Numbered from the stretch's first letter, positions 24,418-37,599 are shown. The stretch: DNA of 64,000 bases from Dactylosporangium aurantiacum (GCF_000716715.1 NZ_JNYJ01000013.1:124001-188000); one strand, 5' to 3'. Notes: generated by a model from the sequence alone, not told the origin. Numbers and translations are program-made.

Positions 24418-24463
24418 CCCCCGCCTTGCAAAGGCGGTGCTCTGCCAGTTGAGCTACGCCCCC
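24391..24463 (-). tRNA. tRNA-Ala (anticodon TGC)
   Basis: A 73-nt cloverleaf: acceptor GGGGGCG pairs with CGCTTCC and includes the G3-U70 wobble pair that marks tRNA-Ala. The D-arm holds TAGCTCAACTGGCAGAGCA, the anticodon stem is CCGCC/GGCGG around TTTGCAA, and the T-arm is AGGGG-TTCGAGT-CCCCT. CCA is not encoded. It is intact, so the integrated element reconstituted its 3' end. Confidence 0.95.
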
Positions 24464-24466
24464 AGG

Positions 24467-24481
24467 CGAGGGAAACCCTCG
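24467..24481. terminator. Short hairpin between DLW-39 and tRNA-Ala
   Basis: CGAGGG (24467-24472) and CCCTCG (24476-24481) with a 3-base AAA loop. There is no U-tract, so it is more likely a processing or weak stop signal than a strong terminator. Confidence 0.4.
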
Positions 24482-24488
24482 GGTCTGA

Positions 24489-24617
24489 CTAGCGCAGGTC
24501 CGGGGCGGTGGTCGCCTCGTGCCAGAGCGCGCGCTCTTCATTCGCCGTCTTCACGCGCTTGGCGACATAGGCGGCGGCACCGACGACTGCGACGACCACG
24601 AGCACCTTTTTCCACAT
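24489..24617 (-). CDS. DLW-39 family small membrane-type protein
   Basis: A 42-residue protein: MWKKVLVVVAVVGAAAYVAK forms a single hydrophobic helix, followed by an acidic/basic tail containing ALWHEATTAPDLR. Position downstream of gyrA and the DUF3566 gene, length and the LW motif identify the actinobacterial DLW-39 family; here the D of DLW is Ala. Function unknown. Its ATG lies only one base after the 3' end of tRNA-Ile on the same strand, with no room for a ribosome site, so translation must be leaderless after tRNA processing or rely on read-through. Confidence 0.75.
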   Translation of the reverse strand: MWKKVLVVVAVVGAAAYVAKRVKTANEERALWHEATTAPDLR

Positions 24618-24618
24618 G

Positions 24619-24692
24619 TGGGGCTAGCTGGAATCGAACCAGCGACCTCAGAGTTATCAGCTCTGCGCTCTAACCGACTGAGCTATAGCCCC
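24619..24692 (-). tRNA. tRNA-Ile (anticodon GAT)
   Basis: A 74-nt cloverleaf: acceptor GGGGCTA/TAGCCCC with discriminator A, D-arm TAGCTCAGTCGGTTAGAGCG, anticodon stem CAGAG/CTCTG around CTGATAA, and T-arm GCTGG-TTCGATT-CCAGC. CCA is not encoded. It stands directly upstream of the DLW-39 gene, as in many actinobacterial origins. Confidence 0.95.
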
Positions 24693-24776
24693 GTTACACC
24701 GATCCCCGCGAAATGCGGCGTATCAGCGCGACGGCCAAGGTTACCGCACCCGGCACCGAAGCCTCAAACCGGTTCC

Positions 24777-24808
24777 CCCCACGGCGAGCCGGGCGGCCCG
24801 CCGTGGGG
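24777..24808 (-). terminator. Terminator after the gyrA-DUF3566 genes
   Basis: CCCCACGGCG (24777-24786) pairs with CGCCGTGGGG (24799-24808), a 10-bp stem with a 12-base loop, 11 bases beyond the DUF3566 stop. No clear U-tract follows; the strong stem suggests an actinobacterial-type terminator. Confidence 0.6.
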
Positions 24809-24819
24809 AAAACCGCAGG

Positions 24820-25677
24820 TCAGTCCTTCTCCGCCAGCGTCAGCTCGATGCCGCCCACCAGGTCGGCGCAGACGTTGTAGATGAAGGAGCCCAGGGTGGC
24901 GAGCGCGGTGAAGAGCACCACGTTGACCACGCCGAGCAGGGCGGCGCCGCCGATGACACCCTTCGCGGTGATGCGGAAGGTGCTGTCGGCCTCTCCACCG
25001 GTGGAGCTGACGATGTCGGAGAGTGCCTTGTTGACGCTGTTGAAGACGTCCATCGCGTCGAGGGCCAGGTAGAGCACCGACGTGGCCACGATGACGACCA
25101 CGAACAGCACGAACGAGACCGCGAACGCGAACTTCATCACAGACCACGGGTCGATGCGCTTCAGGTGCAGCCGGGCCCGGCGCGGGCCGCGCCCGACGGC
25201 CGAGCTGACCGTCTTGCGTGCGGCGCGGACGGCCTCGGTGACGCGGGCGGAGCCGCTCACCGCCGGCGCCGCGGGCGTGTTCAGCGCCTGGGTGGCGCCC
25301 GCGTTGGTCGGGCGCACCGAGGCGCGGGCGACCGCGACGCTCGCCGTGCCCGTCGCCGCGCCGCTGGTGGGCGCGGCCGAGCCGAGCGTCACGGGCGGGG
25401 GCGTGACGACCCCGGCCTTGCCCTTCGCGACCGACGTCGGCGCCTGGATCGGCACCGTCAGCGAGTCCGGTGGCGGCGCCATGCCCGGGGCACGCTGGAA
25501 CTTCGGCGTGCCGCCGATCGTCGTCTCACCGGGCGTGCTGGAGCCGTTGAACGCGCCGGCGTCGCCGCCGGCGGCAGGCGCCCCCGAGTCAGATCCCGTC
25601 ATGGCAGCCTCTCCGGCCGGCTTGGCCTCTTCGGTTGCTGCCGAGGCGGTCCCCGACTTCGCCTGTGTGTCTGTCAT
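24820..25677 (-). CDS. DUF3566 transmembrane protein
   Basis: A 285-residue protein: a long disordered Ala/Thr/Pro-rich N-terminal half (about 1-165), a basic patch RRARLHLKRIDPWSVMK at the membrane edge, a first membrane helix FAFAVSFVLFVVVIVATSVL, an extracellular loop and a second helix VIGGAALLGVVNVVLFTALA ending LGSFIYNVCADLVGGIELTL, which is the DUF3566 signature. The mycobacterial counterpart is Rv0007, next to gyrA. Role is unknown but conserved with gyrase. It follows gyrA by three bases; ATG at 25677 or an adjacent TTG may start it. Confidence 0.85.
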   Translation of the reverse strand: MTDTQAKSGTASAATEEAKPAGEAAMTGSDSGAPAAGGDAGAFNGSSTPGETTIGGTPKFQRAPGMAPPPDSLTVPIQAPTSVAKGKAGVVTPPPVTLGSAAPTSGAATGTASVAVARASVRPTNAGATQALNTPAAPAVSGSARVTEAVRAARKTVSSAVGRGPRRARLHLKRIDPWSVMKFAFAVSFVLFVVVIVATSVLYLALDAMDVFNSVNKALSDIVSSTGGEADSTFRITAKGVIGGAALLGVVNVVLFTALATLGSFIYNVCADLVGGIELTLAEKD

Positions 25678-25680
25678 CAA

Positions 25681-28191
<2,511 letters not shown>

Positions 28192-28219
28192 TCTTTATCC
28201 CTTTTCTCAGTGTCGGCGA

Positions 28220-30163
28220 TCAGATGTCGAGGAACCGGACGTCTTTGGCGTTGCGCTGGATGAACGAGCGGCGTGCTTCCACGTCTTCGCCCATCAGGAC
28301 GCTGAAGAGCTCGTCCGCGGTTGCAGCGTCGTCCAAGGTCACCTGACGGAGCATGCGGGTCGCCGGGTTCATCGTCGTTTCCCACAGCTCGGGGTAGTTC
28401 ATCTCGCCGAGGCCCTTGAACCGCTGGATGTCGTCGGGCTTCGCGTTGGGCTTGCTCTGCTGGCGCAGCGCGATCAGACCGTCACGCTCGCGGTCGGTGT
28501 ACGCGTACTGCGCGTCGTCGCCCTTCTTGTTCCACTTGATCTTGTACAGCGGGGGCGCCGCCAGATACACGTGGCCGAGCTCGATCAGCGGCCGCATGAA
28601 CCGGAACACCAGCGTCAGCAGCAGCGTCTGGATGTGCTGGCCGTCGACGTCGGCGTCGGCCATGAGGATCAGCTTGTGGTAGCGCAGCTTCTCGATGTCG
28701 AACTCGTCGTGGATGCCGGTGCCGAGCGCGGTGATCAGCGCCTGGACCTCGTTGTTCTTGAGGACGCGGTCGATGCGCGCCTTCTCCACGTTGAGGATCT
28801 TGCCGCGGATCGGCAGGATCGCCTGCACCCGCGGGTCGCGGCCCTGCTTGGCGGAGCCGCCGGCGGAGTCGCCCTCGACGATGAACAGCTCGGAGACCCG
28901 CGGGTCGTTGGACTGGCAGTCGGCCAGCTTGCCGGGCATCGAGCCCGACTCCAGCAGCGACTTGCGCCGGGCCAGCTTGCGGGCCTGGGAGGCGGCCAGC
29001 CGCGCCCGGGCGGCCTGCGACGCCTTCGTGATGATGGTCTTGACCTCGGCCGGGTTGCGGTCGAACCAGTCGACCAGCCACTCGTTGCACACCTTCTGCA
29101 CGAAGCTACGTGCCTCGGTGTTGCCGAGCTTGGTCTTCGTCTGGCCCTCGAACTGCGGGTTGGTCAGCTTGATCGAGATGATCGCGGCCAGGCCCTCGCG
29201 GATGTCCTCACCGGTGAGCTTCTCGTCGCCCTTGAGGAGCTTCTTGTCCGCGCCGTACTTGTTCACCACGGAGGTCAGCGCGCTGCGGAAGCCCTCCTCG
29301 TGGGTGCCGCCCTCGTGCGTGTTGATCGTGTTGGCGAACGTGTAGACGCTCTCGCCATACGACTCATTCCACTGCATGGCGATCTCGACGGAGATGCCGT
29401 CGCCGTCGGAGCCGAACTCCACGACCGAGCGGTGGATCGGCGTCTTCGTCGCGTTGAGGTGGCGGACGAAGTCGGCGATGCCGTTCTCGTAGCAGAAGAC
29501 GACCTCCCGCTTCTCCTCCGGCGCCTCGGCGCGCTCGTCGCGCAGGGCGATCTTGAGCCCGCGGTTGAGGAAGGCATATTCCTGGATGCGCCGGTAGACC
29601 GTCTCGTAGTTGAACTCGAGGGTCTCGAAGATCACGCCGTCGGGCCAGAAGGTCACGCTGGTGCCGGTGCGGTCGGTGGCCTCGCCCTTCTGCAGCGGCT
29701 CGGGCACCGAGTTGCGGTAGGTCTGCCGCCAGACATACCCGTCCTTGTGGATCTCCAGGTCGATGCGCGTGGACAGCGCGTTGACGACCGAGATGCCGAC
29801 GCCGTGCAGACCGCCGGAGACGGCATAGGCCTTGCCGTCGAACTTGCCGCCGGCGTGCAGCACCGTCAGGACGACCTCGACCGTGGGCCGCTTCTCCTTG
29901 GGGTGGATGTCGACCGGAATGCCACGACCGTTGTCCACGACCCGCACACCGCCACCTTCGAGGAGCGTGACCTCGATGGTGTCGCAGAAGCCCGCCAGGG
30001 CCTCGTCGACGGCATTGTCCACGACCTCCCACACCAGGTGGTGCAGGCCGCGCTCGCCGGTCGAGCCGATATACATGCCTGGGCGCTTGCGAACCGCCTC
30101 GAGCCCTTCGAGGACGGTGATCGATGAGGAGTCGTAGGACTGTTCGGGCTTGTTTGCTACCAC
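28220..30163 (-). CDS. gyrB: DNA gyrase subunit B
   Basis: A 647-residue ATPase subunit. The GHKL pocket is [13 protein letters not shown] with DNGRGIPVD and [14 protein letters not shown]; the Toprim domain has [14 protein letters not shown] and DADVDGQHI; the C-terminus ends [12 protein letters not shown]. Together with GyrA it introduces negative supercoils ahead of the replication forks. It begins with GTG at 30163; the GAGG upstream is unusually close. Gyrase genes lie 4.5 kb from oriC, in the same orientation as dnaA. Confidence 0.98.
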   Translation of the reverse strand: MVANKPEQSYDSSSITVLEGLEAVRKRPGMYIGSTGERGLHHLVWEVVDNAVDEALAGFCDTIEVTLLEGGGVRVVDNGRGIPVDIHPKEKRPTVEVVLTVLHAGGKFDGKAYAVSGGLHGVGISVVNALSTRIDLEIHKDGYVWRQTYRNSVPEPLQKGEATDRTGTSVTFWPDGVIFETLEFNYETVYRRIQEYAFLNRGLKIALRDERAEAPEEKREVVFCYENGIADFVRHLNATKTPIHRSVVEFGSDGDGISVEIAMQWNESYGESVYTFANTINTHEGGTHEEGFRSALTSVVNKYGADKKLLKGDEKLTGEDIREGLAAIISIKLTNPQFEGQTKTKLGNTEARSFVQKVCNEWLVDWFDRNPAEVKTIITKASQAARARLAASQARKLARRKSLLESGSMPGKLADCQSNDPRVSELFIVEGDSAGGSAKQGRDPRVQAILPIRGKILNVEKARIDRVLKNNEVQALITALGTGIHDEFDIEKLRYHKLILMADADVDGQHIQTLLLTLVFRFMRPLIELGHVYLAAPPLYKIKWNKKGDDAQYAYTDRERDGLIALRQQSKPNAKPDDIQRFKGLGEMNYPELWETTMNPATRMLRQVTLDDAATADELFSVLMGEDVEARRSFIQRNAKDVRFLDI

Positions 30164-30616
30164 CCTCGGTCGCTTTCTCGCACCGGCCGGCCGCGCCGCA
30201 GGGCGCCCCGGGTCTCGTGCGGAGTCGTGCGGGCACTACGGTCACGGCGCAGGCACGCCGAGGGCCTGCGCCCCACCCAGAGCGGGCGCCGCGACCACCG
30301 GCGGGCCGACACCGCGGACGCGTGCACGCGGGTTGTGTCGGCTGGTTCTCAGAGCCTTCGCTCCTGCCGCAATCCTACTGTGCCCGTGCGACATTTTCGC
30401 ATCGGGACGGCGCCTGTAGTCCCCGTAGCGGCCCGAACGGTACGGGGCGAAGGTCCCCCTACGCGGGAGGGGTTCCGGCGGGCGATGATGGGCGGCACGG
30501 CGAGCGCCGGGAGGCCGGCTCCGGGTTCGGCACCTGCGGGGGTCGCGCGAGCGGCCGTTCGTGCCGTATGTTCCCCGCCGCGGGGGCGGGGAAAGTGTGA
30601 GAGCGAGGGGTCCGCG
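30164..30616. other. 453-bp intergenic region upstream of gyrB
   Basis: No gene is supported here. On minus, TAGGAT (30377-30372) could be a gyrB -10, though no good -35 is seen, giving a leader of about 200 bases. On plus, TTCCCCGCC (30571-30579) and GGCGGGGAA (30585-30593) form a 9-bp hairpin just upstream of the next gene's ribosome site. Confidence 0.4.
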
Positions 30617-31174
30617 ATGGGCTTGGACAACGTCGCCGTGCAGTGGCCGCGCACCGGCAGGTTCTATGACCCGGTGGCCCCGGCCGAGTTCGTCGACTTC
30701 GCGGAGCTGGCCGAGAAGCTGCCGCTGCACGCGGGGCCGGCGGCGGCGCTGGCGGACCACGTGGCGAAGACCGGCACGGTGCGGGTGACCGGTTACACGG
30801 AGCTGGTCGATCTGCTCTTCGGTCTCAATGGTGTGCTGTTCGCCACCGACGCCGCGGCCGAGGACGAGGATCCGGTGATCAGCCCCGACGACTGCGCCTG
30901 GATCGCCGGCGGGCTGGAGCGCTTCGTCAACGGCCACCAGGAGTTCGGCGACGAGATCACGTTCGAGACCGTGAGCACGGTGCTGCGGCGCGCCCTCGAG
31001 GGCTCCCGCCTGGCCGAGCAGCAGCTGCGGTGGCTGCAGAGCCGCCTCGACGCGCTGCGTGACGACACCGGCAACGCTCCGCAGTGGAGCTACACGATCG
31101 CCGAGCTCGACGTGCTCGCGAAGTTCTACCGTCGCTGCGCCAACCGCGGGTTCGCCGTCTACGCCGACTTCTGA
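30617..31174 (+). CDS. Hypothetical protein set between gyrB and dciA on the opposite strand
   Basis: A 185-residue acidic, mostly helical soluble protein (starts MGLDNVAVQWPRTGRFYDPV; contains SPDDCAWIAGGLERFVNGHQ and ends RRCANRGFAVYADF). No known domain is recognised. Codon use is normal for the region and the ATG has GAGGGG seven bases upstream, so it is a real gene. It interrupts the conserved dnaA-to-gyrA block and opposes its direction of transcription and replication. Confidence 0.7.
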   Translation: MGLDNVAVQWPRTGRFYDPVAPAEFVDFAELAEKLPLHAGPAAALADHVAKTGTVRVTGYTELVDLLFGLNGVLFATDAAAEDEDPVISPDDCAWIAGGLERFVNGHQEFGDEITFETVSTVLRRALEGSRLAEQQLRWLQSRLDALRDDTGNAPQWSYTIAELDVLAKFYRRCANRGFAVYADF

Positions 31175-31201
31175 CGCCGACGTTCTGGCGGGCGCGGCGC
31201 C

Positions 31202-31771
31202 TCAGCCGTAGGTGTCGCGCGGACCCCGCCCGCGCACCCGCCTCGGCCCGCGGCTCCACGACGGCGTGCTCGGCCCCTGGATGTGCAGCTTCTTGACGAC
31301 GTTGTGACCGACCTCACCCGCGATGCGGGCGATCAGCCGGCCCGACAGCATCCGCAGCTGCGTGGCCCACGCCGTCGACTCCGCCTCGACGGTCAGCTCG
31401 CCGTCCTCGAGCTTGATCGGCCGGCAGTGCGCCGCCACGTCGGCGCCGACGACCCGCTCCCACTCGCCGAAGACGGTCGCCTCCGCCTTGGGCTTCTGCC
31501 AGCCGCGCGCCTTCATCATCCGCTCGAGCAGCGTGCCGAACAGCTGCGGGTCGCGCGGGTCGGGTCCGGGTCCGGTATAGCCACGCCGCCGGCGCGGTTC
31601 CCCCGTCGCCGGGTCGCCGACGGCCTTGCGGCGCGGCTGGGCCCGCCGCTTGGCGAGGGCCGCCTCGACCGCGGCCCGGGCCAGCTCCGGCCCGCTCTGC
31701 CCGGTGCCCTCGACGCCGCCGCGCCCGGGGGCGCCCGGTGCGCCGGCGCCCGGCGTGCTGTCGTCAGCCAC
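31202..31771 (-). CDS. DUF721/DciA-family replicative helicase operator
   Basis: A 189-residue protein with a disordered Gly/Pro/Arg-rich N-terminus (about 1-75) and a C-terminal DUF721 domain: [60 protein letters not shown]. This domain equals DciA, which helps load the DnaB helicase in bacteria without DnaC/DnaI loaders. The GTG start at 31771 overlaps the end of recF by 8 bp, with GGAGG a little distant, giving tight coupling to recF. Confidence 0.85.
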   Translation of the reverse strand: MADDSTPGAGAPGAPGRGGVEGTGQSGPELARAAVEAALAKRRAQPRRKAVGDPATGEPRRRRGYTGPGPDPRDPQLFGTLLERMMKARGWQKPKAEATVFGEWERVVGADVAAHCRPIKLEDGELTVEAESTAWATQLRMLSGRLIARIAGEVGHNVVKKLHIQGPSTPSWSRGPRRVRGRGPRDTYG

Positions 31772-32906
31772 GTCGCACGTCGCCTCCGCCCACCTCGTAC
31801 CGTGCACCGCGCAGCGAGCGCGGCACGTCGTCGTCGACGGCGCACGTCACGATGACCTGGCTCGCGCCGCTGACGAGCTCGGCGAGCCGCTCCCGGCGGC
31901 CCACGTCGAGCTCGGCGAACACGTCGTCCAGCACCAGCACCGGCTCCACGCCGTCGTCCCGCAGCAGATCGTAGGCGGCCAGGCGGAGGGCCAGCGCATA
32001 CGACCAGGACTCGCCGTGGCTGGCATACCCCTTGGCGGGCAGGTCGCCCAGCGTCAGCGTCAGCTCGTCGCGGTGCGGCCCGACCAGGGTCACGCCGCGC
32101 TCGACCTCCTGCTTGCGGGCCTCCCCGAGCGCGGCGAGCAGGGCCTGCTCGATGGCGGCCTGACCGTCGCCCCCCGCGGGCAGCTCCGCCGGCACCGGGA
32201 ACGACGGGCTGTAGGCGATGCGGGCTTCGGACCGGCTGGCGCTGACCGCCGCATACGCCTTCGCCACGTGCGGTGCGAGCGCGGCGACCAGGTCGAGCCG
32301 GGCGCGCACCAGCTGGGCGCCGTGCTGCGCGAGATGGGTGTCCCACACGTCGAGCGTCGACAGGTCCCCGCCGCGGCTGCCGCCGGTCTTGCGGGCCAGA
32401 TACGCACTGCGCAGCAGGGCGTTGCGCTGCTTGAGCACCCGGTCGTAGTCCGAGCGCACCCCGGCGAAGCGGGGCTGCCTGGTGACCAGCAGCTCGTCCA
32501 GGAAGCGCCGGCGCTCGCCCGGGTCGCCGCGGATCAGTGACAGGTCCTCCGGCGCGAACAACACGAGCTTCAGTGCGCCCAGGATGTCGCGGGTACGGCT
32601 CACCGGCGAGCGGCCCAGTCGCGCCTTGTTCGCCTTGCCCGGCTCGATCGACAGCTCGACGAGCAGCTCGCGCTCCTCGTGGACGATGGCGCAGCGCACC
32701 ACCGCGCGGGCGGTGCCGAACCGGACCAGCGGCGCGTCCGTGGCGACCCGGTGCGACTCGAGGCTGGCGACATACGCGAGGGCCTCGACCAGGTTGGTCT
32801 TGCCGACGCCGTTGGGGCCGACCAGCACGCACGCCCCGGGCCCGAACTCGACGACGACCCGCTCGTAGCTGCGGAAGTCGACGAGCTCGAGACCCCGGAC
32901 GTACAA
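31764..32906 (-). CDS. recF: DNA replication and repair protein RecF
   Basis: A 380-residue SMC-like ABC ATPase that loads RecA at gapped DNA. Walker [10 protein letters not shown] is near residue 32, the signature region is [13 protein letters not shown], and Walker [13 protein letters not shown] lies near 325. The start is TTG at 32906 ([15 protein letters not shown]), two bases after the gnd stop; the region CTGAGTTTG also offers an in-frame CTG, but TTG has GAAGGG at suitable spacing. Confidence 0.95.
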   Translation of the reverse strand: MYVRGLELVDFRSYERVVVEFGPGACVLVGPNGVGKTNLVEALAYVASLESHRVATDAPLVRFGTARAVVRCAIVHEERELLVELSIEPGKANKARLGRSPVSRTRDILGALKLVLFAPEDLSLIRGDPGERRRFLDELLVTRQPRFAGVRSDYDRVLKQRNALLRSAYLARKTGGSRGGDLSTLDVWDTHLAQHGAQLVRARLDLVAALAPHVAKAYAAVSASRSEARIAYSPSFPVPAELPAGGDGQAAIEQALLAALGEARKQEVERGVTLVGPHRDELTLTLGDLPAKGYASHGESWSYALALRLAAYDLLRDDGVEPVLVLDDVFAELDVGRRERLAELVSGASQVIVTCAVDDDVPRSLRGARYEVGGGDVRRG

Positions 32907-32908
32907 AC

Positions 32909-33781
32909 TCAGCCCTTCTTGACCGCGTGGCCGCCGAACTGGTTGCGCAGGGCGGCCACGGCCTTCATCGCCGGCGAGTCGTCCTGGCGGGACGCGAACC
33001 GGGCGAACAGCGACGCCGCGATGACGTTCATCGGCACGGCCAGGCGGATGGCCTCCTCGACCGTCCAGCGGCCCTCGCCGGTGTCGTCGGCGTAGCCGCG
33101 CAGGCCGTCGAGGTTGGGGTCCTCGTCCAGCGCCCGGTCCATCAGGTCCAGCAGCCACGACTGCACGACGGAGCCGGCCCGCCACGACTTGAACACCTCG
33201 GGGATGTTCTCGACGTATTCGGAGGCCTCGAGCAGCTCGTAGCCCTCGGCATAGGCGTGCATCATGCCGTACTCGATGCCGTTGTGGACCATCTTGGCGT
33301 AGTGGCCGGCACCGACCGGGCCGGCGTGCGCGAAGCCGAACTCGCCCTCGGGCTTGAGGCCCTGGAAGATCGGCATGCAGTGCTCGACGTGCTTCTTGTC
33401 GCCGCCCACCATGAGCGCATAGCCGTTGGTCCGGCCCCAGACCCCGCCGGACACGCCGACGTCGAGGTAGCCGAGGCCCTTCGTGGCCAGCCGCTCGGCG
33501 CGCGGGCGGTCGTTGCTGAAGCGCGAGTTGCCACCGTCGATGACGATGTCGCCGGGCGACAGCAGATTGGCGAGCTCGTCGATCGTCGGCTCCGTGTACT
33601 GCACCGGAACCATGATCCACACCACGCGGGGCGCGGCGAGCTTCTCCACCAGCTCGCTGAGGGACGACACGTCGGTGACGTCCGGATGGTGGTCGTAGCC
33701 GATGACTTCGTGCCCGGCGGCCCGGAGCCGCTCGCGCATGTTGAAGCCCATCCGGCCCAGGCCGATGAGACCGAGCTGCAT
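32909..33781 (-). CDS. gnd: Decarboxylating 6-phosphogluconate dehydrogenase, short form
   Basis: A 290-residue 6PGDH, the shorter type found at actinobacterial origins (the E. coli enzyme is about 470). The nucleotide fold is [13 protein letters not shown] at 3-15; the catalytic signature is VDVGVSGG-like [20 protein letters not shown], with [19 protein letters not shown] providing the catalytic Lys and His-Asn. It oxidises 6-phosphogluconate to ribulose 5-phosphate, giving NAD(P)H. It lies between dnaN and recF, 18 bp after dnaN and two bases before recF. Confidence 0.95.
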   Translation of the reverse strand: MQLGLIGLGRMGFNMRERLRAAGHEVIGYDHHPDVTDVSSLSELVEKLAAPRVVWIMVPVQYTEPTIDELANLLSPGDIVIDGGNSRFSNDRPRAERLATKGLGYLDVGVSGGVWGRTNGYALMVGGDKKHVEHCMPIFQGLKPEGEFGFAHAGPVGAGHYAKMVHNGIEYGMMHAYAEGYELLEASEYVENIPEVFKSWRAGSVVQSWLLDLMDRALDEDPNLDGLRGYADDTGEGRWTVEEAIRLAVPMNVIAASLFARFASRQDDSPAMKAVAALRNQFGGHAVKKG

Positions 33782-33799
33782 TTCTGGTGCCTCCGAACC

Positions 33800-34930
33800 T
33801 CAGCTGCCGATGCGAACCGGCATGATCAAGTACCAGTACCCAGGGATGATTTCTCCATCATCCTTGGCCGGGGACATGACTGCAGGCTTCTTCGGGTCAG
33901 TGAACGACAGCACGGCGATCGGCGCGTCGAGCGCCTTGAGCCCGTCGAGCAGATATTGGTGGTTGAAGGCGATCGTCATCGGCTCGCCCTCGTAGGTGCA
34001 GTCCATCGCCTCGCTGGCCCGCGCGTCCTCGCTGCCGCTGGCCTCCACCACGAGACCGTCGCCGCTGAACGACAGCCGCACCGGGGTGGACCGCTCGGCC
34101 ACCAGGCCGACGCGCCGCACGACCTCGTTGAGCGCGGAGACCCGGATGCGGGCCTGCGCGTTGTGCGTGTCGGGCAGCAGCGCCCGGACCTTCGGGAAGT
34201 CGCCGTCGAGCAGGCGTGACGTGGTGCGGCGGGTGCCACCGGCGAAACCGATCATGCCTTCGCCGATCTTGCCCCGGGACAGGGCGACGGAGACGTGACC
34301 ACCCACCGGGCCCAGCGTCTTCGCGGTGTCGTCGAGCGTCCGGGCAGGCACCAGCGCGGCGAGGCTCACGTCATCCTCGTCGGGGCGCCACTCGAGCTCG
34401 CGCACGGCGAGCCGGTAGCGGTCGGTGGCGAGCAGCGTCAGCTTGCTGCCCTCCAGCTCGATCCGCACGCCGGTGAGCATCGGCAGCGTGTCGTCCCGGC
34501 CGGCGGCGATCGCCACCTGCGAGACGGCACCGGCGAACGTGGCCGCGTCGACCGTGCCGGCCAGCTCGGGCATCTCCGGCAGCGTCGGATAGTCCTCGAC
34601 GGGCATCGTCGGCAGAGTGAACCGGGCGCTGCCGCAGGTGATCTCGACGTGCGACCCCACCGCGGCGACGTCGACCGGCTTGGCCGGCAGCGACTTGGTG
34701 ATCTCGGCGAGCAGCCGCCCGGAGACGAGCGTCGCGCCGTCGGCGTCGGCCTGGACCTCGACGGTCACCTGGCTGGACACCTCGTAGTCGAAGCCGGACA
34801 CCTGCAGGCGACCGTCAGCGACTCTGAGCAGTACACCGGCAAGCACCGGCACAGAAGGGCGGCTGGGCAGGCTCTTGGCTGTCCAGGCGACGGCATCGGC
34901 GAGCGCGTCGCGCTCGACTCGGAACTTCAT
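33800..34930 (-). CDS. dnaN: DNA polymerase III sliding clamp
   Basis: A 376-residue beta clamp with three repeated domains ([60 protein letters not shown]) and the C-terminal YLIMPVR segment of the protein-binding pocket. It tethers DNA polymerase III and other partners. The gene starts next to oriC, and its promoter must lie in the A+T-rich end of it. Confidence 0.98.
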   Translation of the reverse strand: MKFRVERDALADAVAWTAKSLPSRPSVPVLAGVLLRVADGRLQVSGFDYEVSSQVTVEVQADADGATLVSGRLLAEITKSLPAKPVDVAAVGSHVEITCGSARFTLPTMPVEDYPTLPEMPELAGTVDAATFAGAVSQVAIAAGRDDTLPMLTGVRIELEGSKLTLLATDRYRLAVRELEWRPDEDDVSLAALVPARTLDDTAKTLGPVGGHVSVALSRGKIGEGMIGFAGGTRRTTSRLLDGDFPKVRALLPDTHNAQARIRVSALNEVVRRVGLVAERSTPVRLSFSGDGLVVEASGSEDARASEAMDCTYEGEPMTIAFNHQYLLDGLKALDAPIAVLSFTDPKKPAVMSPAKDDGEIIPGYWYLIMPVRIGS

Positions 34931-35037
34931 CGCGGTCCTCCCGCGTCGTCTCGTCTCAAGCGTGGTGCTGCATCGAACCTTAGGGCTTGCACGGCGGTGC
35001 CGTGCACCGACCCCACCAAATTTCGAGCCCAGAACTT

Positions 35038-35765
35038 TTCCACTTGCTGATGATTGCTTTTTTCTCTCTTTTAAAGAGATTTACTTCGTAGTCATAGGTG
35101 GTGTGGATTCTGTGGATAACCCGCGTTTCCGCAGCTCAGAGGACTTAGGTCTCTGGGTATGGACTGTGCATAACCCCCTGTGTACAAGGTTGTGGATTGT
35201 GGATAAACGATCGTCCACAGGCGTTGTCCACCGGCTATCCACCGGCAATCCACAGGGTTCGTCCACCATCTGGGGATAACTCGATCAGAGAGTGCCTCAC
35301 GTTCTGTTGACACCTCGGTCACTCTTCGGATGTGTCCACACCCCGTCCACACGATCTCCCCAGGAGTTATCCACAGACTGTGGATGACGGCTGTGTGCAA
35401 TGCGTAGTCATCCCATCACTTGTGACCGGTGCGTCGCTCTTCGTGGTCAAGAGTTGGCACAAACGGAGTTATCCACAGGCTCTGTGGATGAAAGCTGTGT
35501 ATAACTCGGACAAACCCCTTGGGGGTATATGCGCACAACCTGTGGACGACTTGGGGACGAGCTGTGGAAAACTTATGGGCATAAGCGCCTGGATCCCAGC
35601 TCGGCGGCCTGTGGACACGGTGGATAACGCACGTTGTCCACAGGCTGTGGCCAACCTCGGTGGAAAGTGCATTCCTGACATATCGACCGCCGCTCGTCGC
35701 GCGACCCACAGCGTTGTCCACAGGCGCATCGTGAGAATCGTTCGCGTTCTCAGTTGTGCACAGCC
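35038..35765. other. Chromosomal replication origin (oriC)
   Basis: The 914-bp gap between dnaN and dnaA. Perfect DnaA boxes (TTRTCCACA or its complement) lie at 35111-35119, 35198-35206, 35367-35375, 35469-35477, 35634-35642 and 35714-35722. At least a dozen one-mismatch boxes are scattered among them (for example 35165, 35179, 35211, 35224, 35271, 35379, 35483, 35496, 35619, 35646, 35754). An A+T-rich, pyrimidine-rich tract at about 35036-35095 on the dnaN side is the likely unwinding element. Genes on both sides point away from it, as expected for bidirectional forks. Confidence 0.97.
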
Positions 35766-35844
35766 GTCTGGGCGTACACGCGAAGAAGGCCGCGGCAGGC
35801 GCGACCACGCCTGACACGGCCTCCAAGGGCGGGACCCGACTCCG

Positions 35845-37599
35845 CTATGTCGTCTGCTTGATGCGGTTCGTCAGCTCGGCGATCTGGTTGTAGAGCGAGC
35901 GGCGCTCGGCCATCTGCTGGCGGATCTTGCGGTCGGCGTGCATGACCGTGGTGTGGTCGCGGCCGCCGAACGCCTGGCCGATCCGGGGCAGGGAGAGGTC
36001 GGTCAGCTCGCGGCACAGGTACATGGCGACCTGGCGCGCGTTGACGAGCACCCGCGACCGGCTGTGCCCGCGCAGGTCCTCCAGGCTGACGCCGAAGTAG
36101 TCCGCGGTCGACGCCATGATCTGGTCGGCGGTGATCTCCGGCCCGGAGCCGTCCGGGATGAAGTCGCGCAGCACCTCTTCGGCCAGGCCGAGCTCGACGG
36201 GGGCGCGGGTCAGGTTGGCGAACGCGGTGACGCGGATGAGCGCGCCCTCCAGCTCACGGATCGACGACGACACCCGCGACGCGATGAACTCCAGCACGTC
36301 CGGCGGCGCGAACAGCCGCTCCTGCGCCGCCTTCTTCTGCAGGATCGCGATACGCGTCTCCAGGTCCGGCGGCTGGATGTCGGCGAGCAGTCCCCACTCG
36401 AACCGGGTCCGCAGCCGGTCCTCCAGCGTCGCCAGCTGCCGCGGGGAGCGGTCCGAGCTGATCACGATCTGCTTGTTGGCGTTGTGGAGGGTGTTGAACG
36501 TGTGGAAGAACTCCTCCTGCGTGCGCTCCCGCGTCTCCAGGAACTGGATGTCGTCGATCAGCAGGATGTCGACGTCGCGGTACCGGCGCTGGAACGCCTG
36601 CGTCTTGTCGTCGCGCAGCGAGTTGATGAAGTCGTTGGTGAACTCCTCCGTCGACACGTAGCGCACGAAGCGGGCGTTGCCGAGCATCGTGGCGTACTGG
36701 CCGATGGCATGCAGCAGGTGCGTCTTGCCCAGCCCGGAGCCGCCGTAGATGAACAGCGGGTTGTACGCCTTGGCCGGCGACTCGGCCACCGCGACCGACG
36801 CGGCGTGCGCGAAACGGTTCGAGGATCCGATGACGAACGTCTCAAAGGTGTACTTCGGGTTGAGCCGGTTGCCGGCAGAGTCGCCGGCGGGGGTCTGCGC
36901 GGCGCGGCGGTCCTCGCGGCCGGTGCCCGGGTTCGACGGCGGCCGCGGCGGCAGCGGGTCCTCGTCCTGCAGCGGAGAGCGGCGCAGCCGCTCGTCACGG
37001 GCGGCCTCGAACGCGGTGCCCGAGTGCTCGGTCCGCTCCGCGGGCGTCCAGCCCGTCTCGGTCGGCAGGTCGAAGAGGCGGTCGCTGCCCTCCCGGGCCG
37101 TCGGCAGCGGCTGCTCCGGCCGGCCCTGGTCGAGCGGCCGGCCCTGGTCGAGATCGAGTTGCTCCTGCTGGCCCGGCGACGCGGGGTGGAACGGCGGCTG
37201 CTGGTACTGCGGCTGTTGATATTGCGGCGGCGGGTATTGCGCCTGCCGCTGGAACGGAGGCCCTGAGGTCGGCTCGGTCAGCTGGCCGGCGGTGCCGTTG
37301 GACCAGTGCGACGCGGACGGCGCGGGCAGCGGCGGCGCGTCCTCGGGCGGGCGGACCGTGACGGCGACCTGGATGGCCCGGCCGAGCAGCCGGGACAGCG
37401 CCTCGGTGATGACCGGGCGCAGGCGCGACTCGATGACGTCGCGGGTGAAGGCGTCAGGCACGGAGAGCAGCGCGGTGTCCTCGACGATGGCCCGTAGCCT
37501 CGTCAGCCGCAGATAGGCACGCTGCTGCGCCGAGACGATCTCGTCTGCGATCTCGTCCGTCGCCGCATGCCACACCGCTGCGAGGTCGGTGTCAGTCAC
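35845..37599 (-). CDS. dnaA: Chromosomal replication initiator protein DnaA
   Basis: A 584-residue AAA+ initiator. Domain I spans about 1-90; a long Pro/Gln-rich domain II (with repeats such as [11 protein letters not shown] and [11 protein letters not shown]) fills about 90-240; domain III has Walker [13 protein letters not shown] near 290 and Walker [10 protein letters not shown]; domain IV is the box-binding helix-turn-helix ([20 protein letters not shown]). GTG start at 37599; a longer open frame upstream has no ribosome site. Domain II is longer than in E. coli (467 residues), as in other actinobacteria. Confidence 0.97.
   Translation of the reverse strand: MTDTDLAAVWHAATDEIADEIVSAQQRAYLRLTRLRAIVEDTALLSVPDAFTRDVIESRLRPVITEALSRLLGRAIQVAVTVRPPEDAPPLPAPSASHWSNGTAGQLTEPTSGPPFQRQAQYPPPQYQQPQYQQPPFHPASPGQQEQLDLDQGRPLDQGRPEQPLPTAREGSDRLFDLPTETGWTPAERTEHSGTAFEAARDERLRRSPLQDEDPLPPRPPSNPGTGREDRRAAQTPAGDSAGNRLNPKYTFETFVIGSSNRFAHAASVAVAESPAKAYNPLFIYGGSGLGKTHLLHAIGQYATMLGNARFVRYVSTEEFTNDFINSLRDDKTQAFQRRYRDVDILLIDDIQFLETRERTQEEFFHTFNTLHNANKQIVISSDRSPRQLATLEDRLRTRFEWGLLADIQPPDLETRIAILQKKAAQERLFAPPDVLEFIASRVSSSIRELEGALIRVTAFANLTRAPVELGLAEEVLRDFIPDGSGPEITADQIMASTADYFGVSLEDLRGHSRSRVLVNARQVAMYLCRELTDLSLPRIGQAFGGRDHTTVMHADRKIRQQMAERRSLYNQIAELTNRIKQTT

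Noticed and set aside
35038..35765. Possible CRISPR from the many repeated 9-mers
   Set aside because: Repeats are DnaA boxes with irregular spacing and both orientations, typical of oriC.
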